Assembly (NCBI GenBank): GCA_028871195.1
Contig: JAGWNT010000016.1
Location: forward strand, 1 to 49,801
Length of the DNA: 49,801 bases
Source: REEB85 sp018971455
GTDB taxonomy: Bacteria; Pseudomonadota; Alphaproteobacteria; Acetobacterales; Acetobacteraceae
Direction: 5' to 3'
A program made the translations under genes and the position numbers. The notes beneath the pieces were generated by a model. That model searched no databases and was not told the origin of the DNA. It saw only the letters and a list, made by a program, of their open reading frames with translations. This document shows, piece by piece, positions 34,589-42,466 of this stretch (position 1 is the first letter of the stretch; each line of letters begins with the position of its first letter).

Positions 34589-35737
34589 CTACTTGGCCTT
34601 GCCGAGGATATCGACCTTGCCGTCATGGAAGACGCCGATATACGTCGTCGTCATGATCGTGTGATCGAAACGGCCGCCCAGCGAAAGCTCGTCACCCAAC
34701 GTGCCTTTCATCGGCAACACCTTGGGAAATGCCGCGGCGACCTTCGCGGTGTCGTTGACAGTGCCGGATGCAGCGATGGCGCGGAAGAACACCCTGAATC
34801 CGTCATAGACGACGAGCAGCATCTCGTTCGGCTCCTGGCCGACATCCTTGCGGTACGCCGCCGCAATTCGCTCGTAGCCAGGATTGCTGGGGTCGGTGAA
34901 GAGCTGCATGATCATGCCCTCGGCGGCCGCCTTCCCCGCCGCCTCGAGGATTTCCTTAGGGCTCGGCCCCGAGGTCTTGATCACCAGGCCCTTGTAGCCG
35001 AGTTCGCGGAGCTGGCGGACCATCAACCCAGTTGTGGCCGGCGGCACGCTGCCGAGGTCGATCACGTCGGGCTTCTGCGCGAGCACCTTTGTGAATAGCG
35101 GCTGGAAGTTCTGTTGGCTACGCTCATAGAGCTCGTTGTCGACGATGGCGAAGCCATGCTGCTTGAACAGCGATTCCTGCAGCTTGGAGAAACCCCAGCC
35201 GAGCTCGTCGTTCGGGTTCACAAGCGCCAGGCGGCGCTGCTTGATGTGGTCGGCGAACCACGCCACCAGCGGCGGCATGTAGTTTTCCGGCGGGCTGTTG
35301 GTGCGGTACATCCGGGTCGTCTTCGCATCGATCGCCTGCGAGGATGCCGATGAGGTGATGGCCATCACCTTGTCGTTCTCGACATTCTGCTTCAGCGCCA
35401 GCGCATCGGGCGTGGTGTGCAGCAACATGTATTTGACGCCGTCCTCGTTCACCAGGCGGTTGTATGCCGCAACCGCGGTCGCCGCCTTGTACTGGTCGTC
35501 ATAGGCGATGATCCGGATCTGATATTTCTTGCCGCCGACATCGAGGCCACCTTTGGCGTTGATGTCGCGGGCCAGGATCGTGGCGGCTTCCTTCGCCGCG
35601 ACCCCCCACGGCGCGCCGCCGCCGGTGAGCGGAGCGATCACGCCAACCTTGAGCGTTTCGGCGTGCGCTCCGCCAGCTGCCATGGCGAGGGAGGCGAGGC
35701 CCAAGCCTCCCAGGATGATCGTCCGACGCAGATTCAT
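34589..35737 (-). CDS. ABC transporter substrate-binding protein, SBP5 (APWG type)
   Basis: A 382-residue periplasmic protein. A signal peptide covers 1-26 (cleavage after AHA), then TLKVGVIAPLTGGGAPWG and INAKGGLDVGGKKYQI. GGGAG precedes the ATG. It is the first gene after operator E on the minus strand and is followed by an ADH. No permease adjoins it. Its VGSVPPATTGLMVRQLRELGYKG block aligns closely with those of SBP3 and SBP4. Confidence 0.92.
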   Translation of the reverse strand: MNLRRTIILGGLGLASLAMAAGGAHAETLKVGVIAPLTGGGAPWGVAAKEAATILARDINAKGGLDVGGKKYQIRIIAYDDQYKAATAVAAYNRLVNEDGVKYMLLHTTPDALALKQNVENDKVMAITSSASSQAIDAKTTRMYRTNSPPENYMPPLVAWFADHIKQRRLALVNPNDELGWGFSKLQESLFKQHGFAIVDNELYERSQQNFQPLFTKVLAQKPDVIDLGSVPPATTGLMVRQLRELGYKGLVIKTSGPSPKEILEAAGKAAAEGMIMQLFTDPSNPGYERIAAAYRKDVGQEPNEMLLVVYDGFRVFFRAIAASGTVNDTAKVAAAFPKVLPMKGTLGDELSLGGRFDHTIMTTTYIGVFHDGKVDILGKAK

Positions 35738-35809
35738 GGCGGCTTCTCCCGGCGTTGTCGTTTACCCGGCACCCTACCGGCGTCTGCCTTGCGGCATATC
35801 GGTAACGTG

Positions 35810-35839
35810 CGGATATACGTATTGACGCACGGATATTCG
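35810..35839. promoter_or_regulatory. Paired-palindrome operator E between divergent SBP5-ADH and SDR genes
   Basis: CGGATATACG (35810-35819) and CGGATATTCG (35830-35839) have centres 20 bp apart. A TTGACG box lies in the linker on the plus strand (35822-35827) and another on the minus strand just outside (35858-35853), so the element overlaps core promoter parts of both directions. It lies 72 bp from the SBP5 start and 136 bp from the SDR start. Confidence 0.78.
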
Positions 35840-35975
35840 ATCATTAGCTTTACGTCAAGCCCGATCGCCACTTCGGCCGCGGTCTGGTCGCGCGATGGCC
35901 GCACCGCGCCGGCAATGTGTCGAGACGTGGCGGGGCAGAAGTCGCCGTCGCGCGCGGCGCTGCGGGAGGCGTTCG

Positions 35976-36719
35976 ATGAGGTTGGCGGGAAAAATTGCCT
36001 TGATTACCGGCGGCGGCGCCGGCGTTGGCCGGGCCTGCGTGGACCTCTTCGCCCGTGAGGGCGCGAAAATCGTGCTCGCCGAGCGCGATCCGGCGAGCGG
36101 CGAGGCCGTGGCCCGGGAAGCGGGTGGCGAGGTGGTTTTCGTGCAGACCGACGTCTCTCAACCGGACCAGGTCGAGCACGCGGTGGCACGCGCGGTGGCG
36201 ATGTATGGCGGGCTGGACATTCTCTACAACAATGTCGGCGGCTCGACGCTGGCCGATGGATCCGTGACAAGCGCGCCGATTTCAGAATTCCATAACAAGA
36301 TGAACGTGGATCTGTTCGGCACCTGGCTTGGTTGCCGCTACGCCGTGCCCGAGATGATCAAGCGAGGTGGCGGCGCGGTGGTCAACGCCACGTCCATCAC
36401 CGGCCTGCGCGGTGTCCACAACCGCGCGGCCTACTCGGCGGCCAAGGGCGCCATCGCCGCGTTGACGCGTTCCATGGCCGTCGACCTCGCGCCCCACAAA
36501 ATCCGTGTCAACGCCGTCGCCCCTGGCTCCACGCTGACGGAACGCGTCCGCGCCCGGCGCGGCGCGAGCAGCGCCCGCACGGCCATGGAGGAACGCCACC
36601 TGCTGGGGCTCGTCGATCCGCTCGATGTGGCGCACGCGGTGCTTTTTCTCAGCTGCGATGAGTCGCGCCGGATCACGGGACAGGTTCTCGCGGTCGATAG
36701 TGGCTTCACCATTACCTGA
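35976..36719 (+). CDS. Short-chain dehydrogenase/reductase
   Basis: A 247-residue SDR: TGGGAGVGRA cofactor loop, NNVGGSTLAD, catalytic Ser in NATSITGL and YxxxK in YSAAKGA, and a terminal ITGQVLAVDSGFTIT. The ATG at 35976 follows GGGAGG at a good distance; an ATG at 35895 would add arginine-rich sequence of no SDR character. It is divergent from SBP5 across operator E. It is a separate lineage from the SDRs at 19967, 32135 and 43649. Substrate unknown. Confidence 0.9.
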   Translation: MRLAGKIALITGGGAGVGRACVDLFAREGAKIVLAERDPASGEAVAREAGGEVVFVQTDVSQPDQVEHAVARAVAMYGGLDILYNNVGGSTLADGSVTSAPISEFHNKMNVDLFGTWLGCRYAVPEMIKRGGGAVVNATSITGLRGVHNRAAYSAAKGAIAALTRSMAVDLAPHKIRVNAVAPGSTLTERVRARRGASSARTAMEERHLLGLVDPLDVAHAVLFLSCDESRRITGQVLAVDSGFTIT

Positions 36720-36735
36720 GCGCGGTTCTGAAATC

Positions 36736-36798
36736 TTGACGGGCAAGATACTCCGATCTATAGACGAGCGTAATAACGAACGACATTTCGTATATCAG
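36736..36798 (+). promoter_or_regulatory. Promoter with paired-palindrome operator F, for HIBDH2 and the carboxylesterase
   Basis: TTGACG (36736-36741), a 17-bp spacer and TATAGA (36759-36764) are followed four bases later by CGTAATAACG (36769-36778) and the weaker CGTATATCAG (36789-36798), centres 20 bp apart. The start codon of HIBDH2 is 46 bp further on. Having its own promoter separates this pair from the SDR gene just upstream. Confidence 0.72.
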
Positions 36799-36843
36799 AG
36801 CGCACGCCGCCCGCTCAGACGCATCGCCCAGGAGGACGCATCA

Positions 36844-37773
36844 ATGAAAGTCGGATTCATCGGGCTTGGCCGCATGGGGCGGGGCATGGCGGCCAATGTT
36901 GGTCGTGGCGGATTCGAGATGATCGTGCACGACGTCGTCGCCGCATCAGCAAAGCCGCTGCTCGAAGCGGGCGCGACCTGGGCGGACAGCCCCGGCGCGC
37001 TGGCTGCCCAGGCCGATGTCATCTTCACCTCCCTGCCGACGCCCGCGGATGTAGAGGCCGTCGGGTTCGCACCCGGTGGCCTGGCCGAGGGATTGCGCCC
37101 AGGGACCGCGTGGTTCGACCTGTCCACCAACGCCGTCTCCGCCGTCCGCAGCCTGCATGCGCGGTTGGCCGAACAGGGGATCGACTTTCTCGACGCTCCC
37201 GTCAGCGGCGGTCCGACGGGCGCGGCGAGCGGCAAGCTCGCAATCCTTGTGGGCGGTGAGAAGGCCGCCTATGACCGTTTTGAACACGTCCTGAAGGCGA
37301 TGGGCGACCAGGCCCGCTATATCGGCCCCATCGGCGCGGGTTCGATCGCCAAACTCGTCCATAACTGCGCATCCACCGGCCTCGCCGTGCTGCTCGCCGA
37401 AGTCTTCACCATGGGTGTCAAGGCCGGCGTCGAGCCGCTGGCATTGTTCGAGGCGATACGCCAGGGAGCGACCGGACGGATGCGCACCTTCGAGGTGCTC
37501 GGCCAGCGTTTCCTGCCCGGCGAGTTCGACAAGGCGAATTTTGCGCTGCGCCTCGTCCACAAGGATATCTCGCTCGGCACCCAGCTCGGGCGCGAGTACA
37601 ATGTGCCGATGCGCATGATGAACTTGGTGATGGCGGATCTGGACGAGGCGATGAACCGCGGTTGGGGCGGGCGTGACAGCAAATCCGTCATGGCGCTCCA
37701 GGTTGAGCGCGCGGGCCTCGCGCCCATCAAGGTTCCGGTCGATCAGATCAAGGCGGTGATGGAAAAGGAGTGA
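36844..37773 (+). CDS. 3-hydroxyisobutyrate dehydrogenase-family protein (HIBDH2)
   Basis: A 309-residue beta-hydroxyacid dehydrogenase: GLGRMGRGMA at 7-16, FTSLPTPADVEAV, DAPVSGGPTGAASG, and catalytic Lys in IAKLVHNCAS. The ATG at 36844 follows AGGAGG. An ATG at 36625 is excluded because it lies inside the SDR gene and before promoter F. It is the same length as HIBDH3 (41337) and shares long blocks with it, including EVFTMGVKAGV and EAMNRGWGGRDS. Its stop codon overlaps the ATG of the carboxylesterase (TGATG). Confidence 0.92.
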   Translation: MKVGFIGLGRMGRGMAANVGRGGFEMIVHDVVAASAKPLLEAGATWADSPGALAAQADVIFTSLPTPADVEAVGFAPGGLAEGLRPGTAWFDLSTNAVSAVRSLHARLAEQGIDFLDAPVSGGPTGAASGKLAILVGGEKAAYDRFEHVLKAMGDQARYIGPIGAGSIAKLVHNCASTGLAVLLAEVFTMGVKAGVEPLALFEAIRQGATGRMRTFEVLGQRFLPGEFDKANFALRLVHKDISLGTQLGREYNVPMRMMNLVMADLDEAMNRGWGGRDSKSVMALQVERAGLAPIKVPVDQIKAVMEKE

Positions 37774-39317
37774 TGGCTGCAGCGGCACCGATCGTCGAAA
37801 GCTGCTCGGGGCGGCTTCGCGGCGCGACCAGCGCCGGCATTCATGTCTTCAAGGGTATCCGCTACGCCGAGTCCACGTCCGGCGCCAACCGCTTCCTCCC
37901 GCCTCAACCGGTCATTCCCTGGGCCGGGGTGCGCGATGCGCTGGCGCCGGGCGCCTCCGCGCCGCAATTCGCGGTACCTCACCACACCGATCCCTTCTAT
38001 CGATGGTATTCCAAGATCGAACCGATCTCGGAGGATTGCCTGTTCCTCAATGTCTTCTCGCCCGGCCTCGATGATGCAAGGCGCCCGGTTCTGTTCTGGA
38101 TTCACGGCGGTGGCTGGCGCGAGTTCGCCGGGACCGCGCCAGGTTTCGACGGCACCGCCCTGGCCCGCGAGGGCGACGTCGTGGTGGTCACCATCAATCA
38201 CCGCCTGAACGGGTTTGGCTTCCTGCGCATCGAGGACACCGATGAGCGATTCGCCGACGCGGCCAATGCCGGTATGCTCGACGTCGTCGCGGCCCTCGAA
38301 TGGGTGCGTGACAACATCGCATCCTTCGGCGGCGATCCCCTTAACGTCACGCTGTTCGGCGAATCCGGTGGCGCCTCGAAAATCGCGGCGATCCTCGCAC
38401 TGCACCCGGCGCATGGATTGTTCCACAAGGCGATTATGCAGAGCAGCGCCGGCGGCATGCACCTCGCGGAGCCCGAAGAGGCCGCAGGCACCGCCGCGTC
38501 CCTCGCCCGCGAGCTCGGCCTTGCCCGCGTCGACGGTGCAGCCTTGCAGAAAGTGCCCATGGCGGTCCTGGTCGAAACAATGCGGCGGACGGGTGGCGCC
38601 TTCCGCGGCAGCATCGACGGCCGCAGCTTCGGCGCGCATCCCTTCGCCGGGCACGCCTCATCGCTCTCGGTGAATATTCCCCTCCTCGCCGGCTGCACCA
38701 ACACCGAGACCACCTATTACCTGCGCGGGGATGACCGGAATTTCGCGCTCGGGTTCACCGACGTAACGCGCCGCCTCGCGCGCTTCCTCCGCCGCGATTC
38801 GGCTTCCGCGAACAGCATCGTCGGCCACTACCGCGCCATTTATCCGAGCCTCGATGCCTCGCGCATCCTGGTGGCGATCACCTCGGATTTCGTGTTCAAG
38901 CGCAACACCTACGCGATGGCGGCGATGCACGCAGCCATAGGTGCCCCCACCTATGCCTTCCTGTTCGAGCGTGAGTCATCGGTCGAGGGCGGGCGCATGG
39001 GCTCCTGCCACACCAGCGAGGTGCCGTTCGTCTTCGGTACCACGGACGCCGCCCGCAGCGCGATCGGCGAGGGACATGACATCGTGCCCATGACCCGACG
39101 CATGATGGCGACCTGGTGCGCCTTCGCCCGCACCGGAAATTCCTCGAACCCCACGGTCCCGGCGTGGACGCCGTACTCGGAGGCACAACGCCATACGATG
39201 GTGCTCAACCTCGACAGCCGGCTCGAGGACGATCCCGGCGGCGCCGCACGCGCCGCACTCGATGGCGAAGCGTGGTTCGGCTACGGCCACGCGCTGATTG
39301 ACTTCTGCCGGGACTGA
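37773..39317 (+). CDS. Type B carboxylesterase/lipase family protein
   Basis: A 514-residue carboxylesterase. EDCLFLNVF lies at 87-95, oxyanion HGGGW at 111-115, and the nucleophile Ser198 in LFGESGGAS. A likely catalytic His lies in the CHTSEVPFVFG region. No signal peptide is visible, so it acts in the cytoplasm. The ATG is at 37773, overlapping the HIBDH2 stop (TGATG) with AAAAGGAG upstream, so translation is coupled. It would hydrolyse an ester of the imported compound; it is the only large esterase in the window. Confidence 0.9.
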   Translation: MAAAAPIVESCSGRLRGATSAGIHVFKGIRYAESTSGANRFLPPQPVIPWAGVRDALAPGASAPQFAVPHHTDPFYRWYSKIEPISEDCLFLNVFSPGLDDARRPVLFWIHGGGWREFAGTAPGFDGTALAREGDVVVVTINHRLNGFGFLRIEDTDERFADAANAGMLDVVAALEWVRDNIASFGGDPLNVTLFGESGGASKIAAILALHPAHGLFHKAIMQSSAGGMHLAEPEEAAGTAASLARELGLARVDGAALQKVPMAVLVETMRRTGGAFRGSIDGRSFGAHPFAGHASSLSVNIPLLAGCTNTETTYYLRGDDRNFALGFTDVTRRLARFLRRDSASANSIVGHYRAIYPSLDASRILVAITSDFVFKRNTYAMAAMHAAIGAPTYAFLFERESSVEGGRMGSCHTSEVPFVFGTTDAARSAIGEGHDIVPMTRRMMATWCAFARTGNSSNPTVPAWTPYSEAQRHTMVLNLDSRLEDDPGGAARAALDGEAWFGYGHALIDFCRD

Positions 39318-39349
39318 CAGAGCCCGGCCATCACACTCGAGGAGATAAT

Positions 39350-40010
39350 TCGCCTTAGTCGCCACCTCCGGCATGCCGTTGGTACGCACGCCGATGTAAT
39401 CCCAGGTCTATATCTGCCGTGGGGCATAGATCATCTCGGTGCCCTGGACGCTCCGCATCGGCCGCCTTCGTGCCGGCCGACTATGCCACTTGGTGCCCAG
39501 CCCGGACCGCCGGTCTGCTGGAAGATGCCGCTGTACCCGAGATCGCGGGCCGGGCGGACCACGAGCGCAGGGGCCAGCGCGGATGTGCCGAAGTCGATGA
39601 GGCCAGCCCTTTACCCCGAGCCCCCTGTCAGCAGTGGGAGAAAATCCTTAACGGTCGATCGTGCAATTCGTCGCCGACGATGGTGAAGCCGGCTCCTCGT
39701 CGAGTGGATTTACGAGCTTTGCCTGCTCCGCCCGACGCTTCGCCGCAAGGCTCGGAGTGGACCTCTGGATGACGATGAACCTCACGCCGTTCTGGCTGAC
39801 GAAGCGGTCGTAGGTCCCGACCGCCTGAGCGGCGTGGCAGTGATTATTATACGCGATAAGCCTTACGTTGGACTTCGTGTCGCCAAGGTAGAGGCCGCCT
39901 TCTGCACTTGCCTCATCAGCTACAATCATCATCGACGTCCTGGCGGCGTAGCCCCAAGGAGTCCGGGGCCCGGTGAGTAGCTCGATAAGACCGATCTTCA
40001 GTGTCTTCGC
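39350..40010 (-). pseudogene. Decayed APWG-type substrate-binding protein gene
   Basis: Pieces of an SBP close to SBP1, SBP3, SBP4 and SBP5 can be read on the minus strand in several frames. From right to left these are TLKIGLIELLTG with a TPWG loop, then LIAYNNHCHAAQAVGTYDRF, a jump from KRRAEQAK straight to LVNPLDEE, GFTIVGDELHDR in another frame, KDFLPLLT in a third, LIDFGTSALAPALVVRPARDLGYSG, MRSVQGTEM, and near the end YIGVRTNGMPEV. Stops and frame changes break it at least three times, and about 50 residues are missing at the jump. It cannot make a working protein. It is a fifth copy of the same SBP family, now lost. Confidence 0.85.
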
Positions 40011-40019
40011 CGTGGCCGG

Positions 40020-40215
40020 TTGTGAGGCCGCCAGCAGCGTGCGGCCCGAACCCGGTGTCGACCAGCATCGGCGGTGCCGATTGCGCAAAATCCATGCGTT
40101 TAAGTCGAGCGGCGTCGGCCCGTCGCGCATGTCCTGGCGCATGAGGTTTCTATGTACTTGCCGCTCAGGAGCACGCCCATAAGTGAGTTATAGATATGGT
40201 GGAGATCTGCCTTGG
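40020..40215 (-). pseudogene. Remnant of a metallo-beta-lactamase-fold hydrolase gene
   Basis: The minus strand reads LMRQDMRDGPTPLDLNAWIL and then, after a one-base frame change, MLVDTGFGPHAAGG. This matches residues 37-74 of the intact lactonase-like protein at 17675-18544 (HFMAKDIHDAPMPIDYNLWI, ILVDTGFGKRAAA). Only the N-terminal portion remains, and it runs directly into the SBP remnant. The intact locus has the SBP gene before the MBL gene; here the order is reversed, so a deletion or rearrangement joined them. Confidence 0.75.
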
Positions 40216-40247
40216 CGGGGCCTGGAACAGGCATCCAATAGAGCTCC

Positions 40248-41294
40248 TTATGCCGCAGCCTGTCCCGCACCGACCAGGGCCGCGAGATCGAGTCGGTAGA
40301 CTCGCGCAGCCGTTCCGTGGAACAGGGCGAGTCTTTCGTCCCGCGAGCACCCTTGCGCGATCCGTTTGAGCGCGTTCCAAAGGGGTACAAAACCGCAGGA
40401 GCGGCCATCATTTGGGAAGTTGCTTGCGGTCATGCAACGCTCGGCGCCAAACAGTTCGATCGCGCTTTCAACATAGGGTTTCCAAACCTCTGCCAGTTCC
40501 ACGGAACTGACGGGGTCCGCGCGCCGGTCGAACCCGAAGCCCCAATACAGGGTGCCGAGCCCACCGATCTTGCAGACCAAGTTGGGCTGGCGCGATGCCG
40601 CGGCCAGGTTGCTTCGCCAGGTGTGGAAAATGTCCGTGCGCTCGGCAGCGTTCGCACCCATCGCGAAGGCGAGGCCGAGATGGTTGACGACGATGGTGGT
40701 GTCGGGGTGGGCGGCTGCCAGCGCCGTCACCTCCGGGAGCTGCTCATGCAGGATCGCCGCCTCGAAAACGAGACCTCGCAGCCCCAGATGGCGAAATGCC
40801 GCAAGAAAGCCTGGATGCGTCAACAGGTCCGCCGGAGGCCGATGCGCCAGCATCTGCAGCGCCCGCGGATCGGAATGCGCCATCGCGATCTGGCGGATGC
40901 CGCGAAACCGGTCACCAGCAATGGCCGATGCCGCATCGAGAAACTCGGCGATCGCATCTCCGGCCCGCATATCGGAGTAACCGATGATCCCTTCAGCCAC
41001 GCGCGTTGCGCCATAAGTGCCGCTGCGACACATCGCTCCCACGCCGAGGGCGTATTCGATCTCACCGAGCGGGCGCAGCATGGCGGGTCCATCGCGGCGG
41101 GCCATGGCCTGCGTCTCGACGTACACCGTCCCAACCACCCGATGCCCGGCAGCGGTATCGGCGAGATAATCATCGAGCAGATATCGAAGCCCCGGGCGGA
41201 TGAAGAGATGATGGTGGGTATCAATGATCGGCATGTCCGGATCGAGGATCACCTCGTCCATGCCTTCGTTCCGCTTCAGGAAATCCGCGCTCAT
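40248..41294 (-). CDS. Amidohydrolase family protein (2-pyrone-4,6-dicarboxylate hydrolase-like)
   Basis: A 348-residue TIM-barrel amidohydrolase of the amidohydro_2 family. The metal-binding HxH is at residues 27-29 in IIDTHHHLF, followed by GTVYVETQAM. TIVVNHLGLAF and the late TASNFPNDG segment resemble the PDC hydrolase/lactonase group. It would open a lactone or hydrolyse a C-C or C-N bond. It lies 42 bp after HIBDH3 and probably shares its transcript from promoter G. It is followed by the decayed MBL/SBP locus. Confidence 0.87.
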   Translation of the reverse strand: MSADFLKRNEGMDEVILDPDMPIIDTHHHLFIRPGLRYLLDDYLADTAAGHRVVGTVYVETQAMARRDGPAMLRPLGEIEYALGVGAMCRSGTYGATRVAEGIIGYSDMRAGDAIAEFLDAASAIAGDRFRGIRQIAMAHSDPRALQMLAHRPPADLLTHPGFLAAFRHLGLRGLVFEAAILHEQLPEVTALAAAHPDTTIVVNHLGLAFAMGANAAERTDIFHTWRSNLAAASRQPNLVCKIGGLGTLYWGFGFDRRADPVSSVELAEVWKPYVESAIELFGAERCMTASNFPNDGRSCGFVPLWNALKRIAQGCSRDERLALFHGTAARVYRLDLAALVGAGQAAA

Positions 41295-41336
41295 CGCCGC
41301 CTGATTCGCGCCCGCCTCACTCGCGCCGGCGCCCGA

Positions 41337-42266
41337 TCAATTCCTGTCCGTCACCGCCTTGAGCTTTTCGCGCGGCACCGAGATCGGCGGAATGCCTGCA
41401 CGCTCGTTCTGCAGCGCGAGGTAGGAATGGCTGTCCCGCCCGCCCCAGCCGCGATTCATCGCCTCGGTGAGTTCCTGGCCGACGAGATTGCATAGCCGCA
41501 TCGGGACCGAGACGTCACGCGCCAGCTGCAACGCCAGCATCGTGTCCTTATGCAGCAGCCGCAGCGCGAAGCTCGGAGGATCGAACTGGCCCGGCAGGAA
41601 GCGGTTACCAAAAATATCGAAGGTGCGATTGCGTCCCAGTGCGCCTTGGCGTACGGCGGCCCATAGCGTCAGGGGATCAACCCCGGCCTTGACGCCCATA
41701 GTGAAGACCTCGCCGAGCACGGCCCCCACTGCGGCATGCGCGCAGTTATGCACCAGCTTCGCAATCGTGCCGGCGCCGGTCCCGCCAATATAGACCACCT
41801 GGTCGCCGATGGCGTCCAGCAGCTTCCGGTAGCGCTCGAACGCCTTTTCATCCCCGCCCACCCAAAGGGCCAGCTTACCGCTCGCGGCACCCGCCGGCCC
41901 GCCGCTCACCGGCGCGTCAAGGAAATCGACGCCACGGCCTGCAAGTTCGGCGTGCAGCCTCCGCACGACGTCAACGGAGTTCGTGGTGAGGTCGAACCAG
42001 GCCGCACCCGGCCTGAAAGCGGCAGCCAGCCCTGCTTCACCGTGGCAGACAGCCTCGACATCCGCCGGCGTTGGCAGCGAGGTGAAGACCACCTCGCAGG
42101 CCTCGGCAAGGGCGCGCGGCGTTTCCGCCCAGGTCGCGCCATTTTGGAGGTGCAGGGAGGCAGCCTGGCGCGTGAGGTCGTGAACCATAACGGGATGGCC
42201 GGCCTTCTGCAGATTGGCGGCCATGCCGCTGCCCATCATTCCGAGCCCGATGAATCCGATCGCCAT
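41337..42266 (-). CDS. 3-hydroxyisobutyrate dehydrogenase-family protein (HIBDH3)
   Basis: A 309-residue beta-hydroxyacid dehydrogenase: FIGLGMMGSGMAANL, FTSLPTPADVEAV, DAPVSGGPAGAASG and catalytic Lys in IAKLVHNCAH. It matches HIBDH2 (36844) along the whole length without obvious gaps. The ATG at 42266 is chosen because the upstream in-frame codons fall in the leader of promoter G. First gene of a two-gene unit with the amidohydrolase. Confidence 0.92.
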   Translation of the reverse strand: MAIGFIGLGMMGSGMAANLQKAGHPVMVHDLTRQAASLHLQNGATWAETPRALAEACEVVFTSLPTPADVEAVCHGEAGLAAAFRPGAAWFDLTTNSVDVVRRLHAELAGRGVDFLDAPVSGGPAGAASGKLALWVGGDEKAFERYRKLLDAIGDQVVYIGGTGAGTIAKLVHNCAHAAVGAVLGEVFTMGVKAGVDPLTLWAAVRQGALGRNRTFDIFGNRFLPGQFDPPSFALRLLHKDTMLALQLARDVSVPMRLCNLVGQELTEAMNRGWGGRDSHSYLALQNERAGIPPISVPREKLKAVTDRN

Positions 42267-42322
42267 GGATGCCCCCTCGCGGCGGGGAGGTGCTGCGGGC
42301 TCCCCCCCTTTGTTCGATAAGT

Positions 42323-42386
42323 CGTATTTACGCAACTTGTATCGTATTAGCGAATTATGCTAGACGCGCCTTGCGCTGTTTGTCAA
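42323..42386 (-). promoter_or_regulatory. Promoter with paired-palindrome operator G, between HIBDH3 and the MaoC-like gene
   Basis: On the minus strand TTGACA (42386-42381), an 18-bp spacer and TAGCAT (42362-42357) are followed four bases later by CGTATTAGCG (42343-42352) and CGTATTTACG (42323-42332), centres 20 bp apart. The HIBDH3 start is 57 bp beyond. The divergent MaoC-like gene starts 115 bp away on the plus strand; a TATGCT box at 42356-42361 may serve it, so the site could control both. Confidence 0.75.
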
Positions 42387-42466
42387 CGCGCGTGCCGGGG
42401 TACCCGTCTGCGGATGGTCACTCCGCAATCGCGCGCCGGCACAGCGTCAGACGCTTGGAGAACGAG

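Noticed and set aside
39419..39772. A 117-codon open frame on the plus strand in the gap after the carboxylesterase
   Set aside because: The minus strand here reads as pieces of an SBP gene, which explains the open frame. The plus-strand translation matches nothing I recognise.
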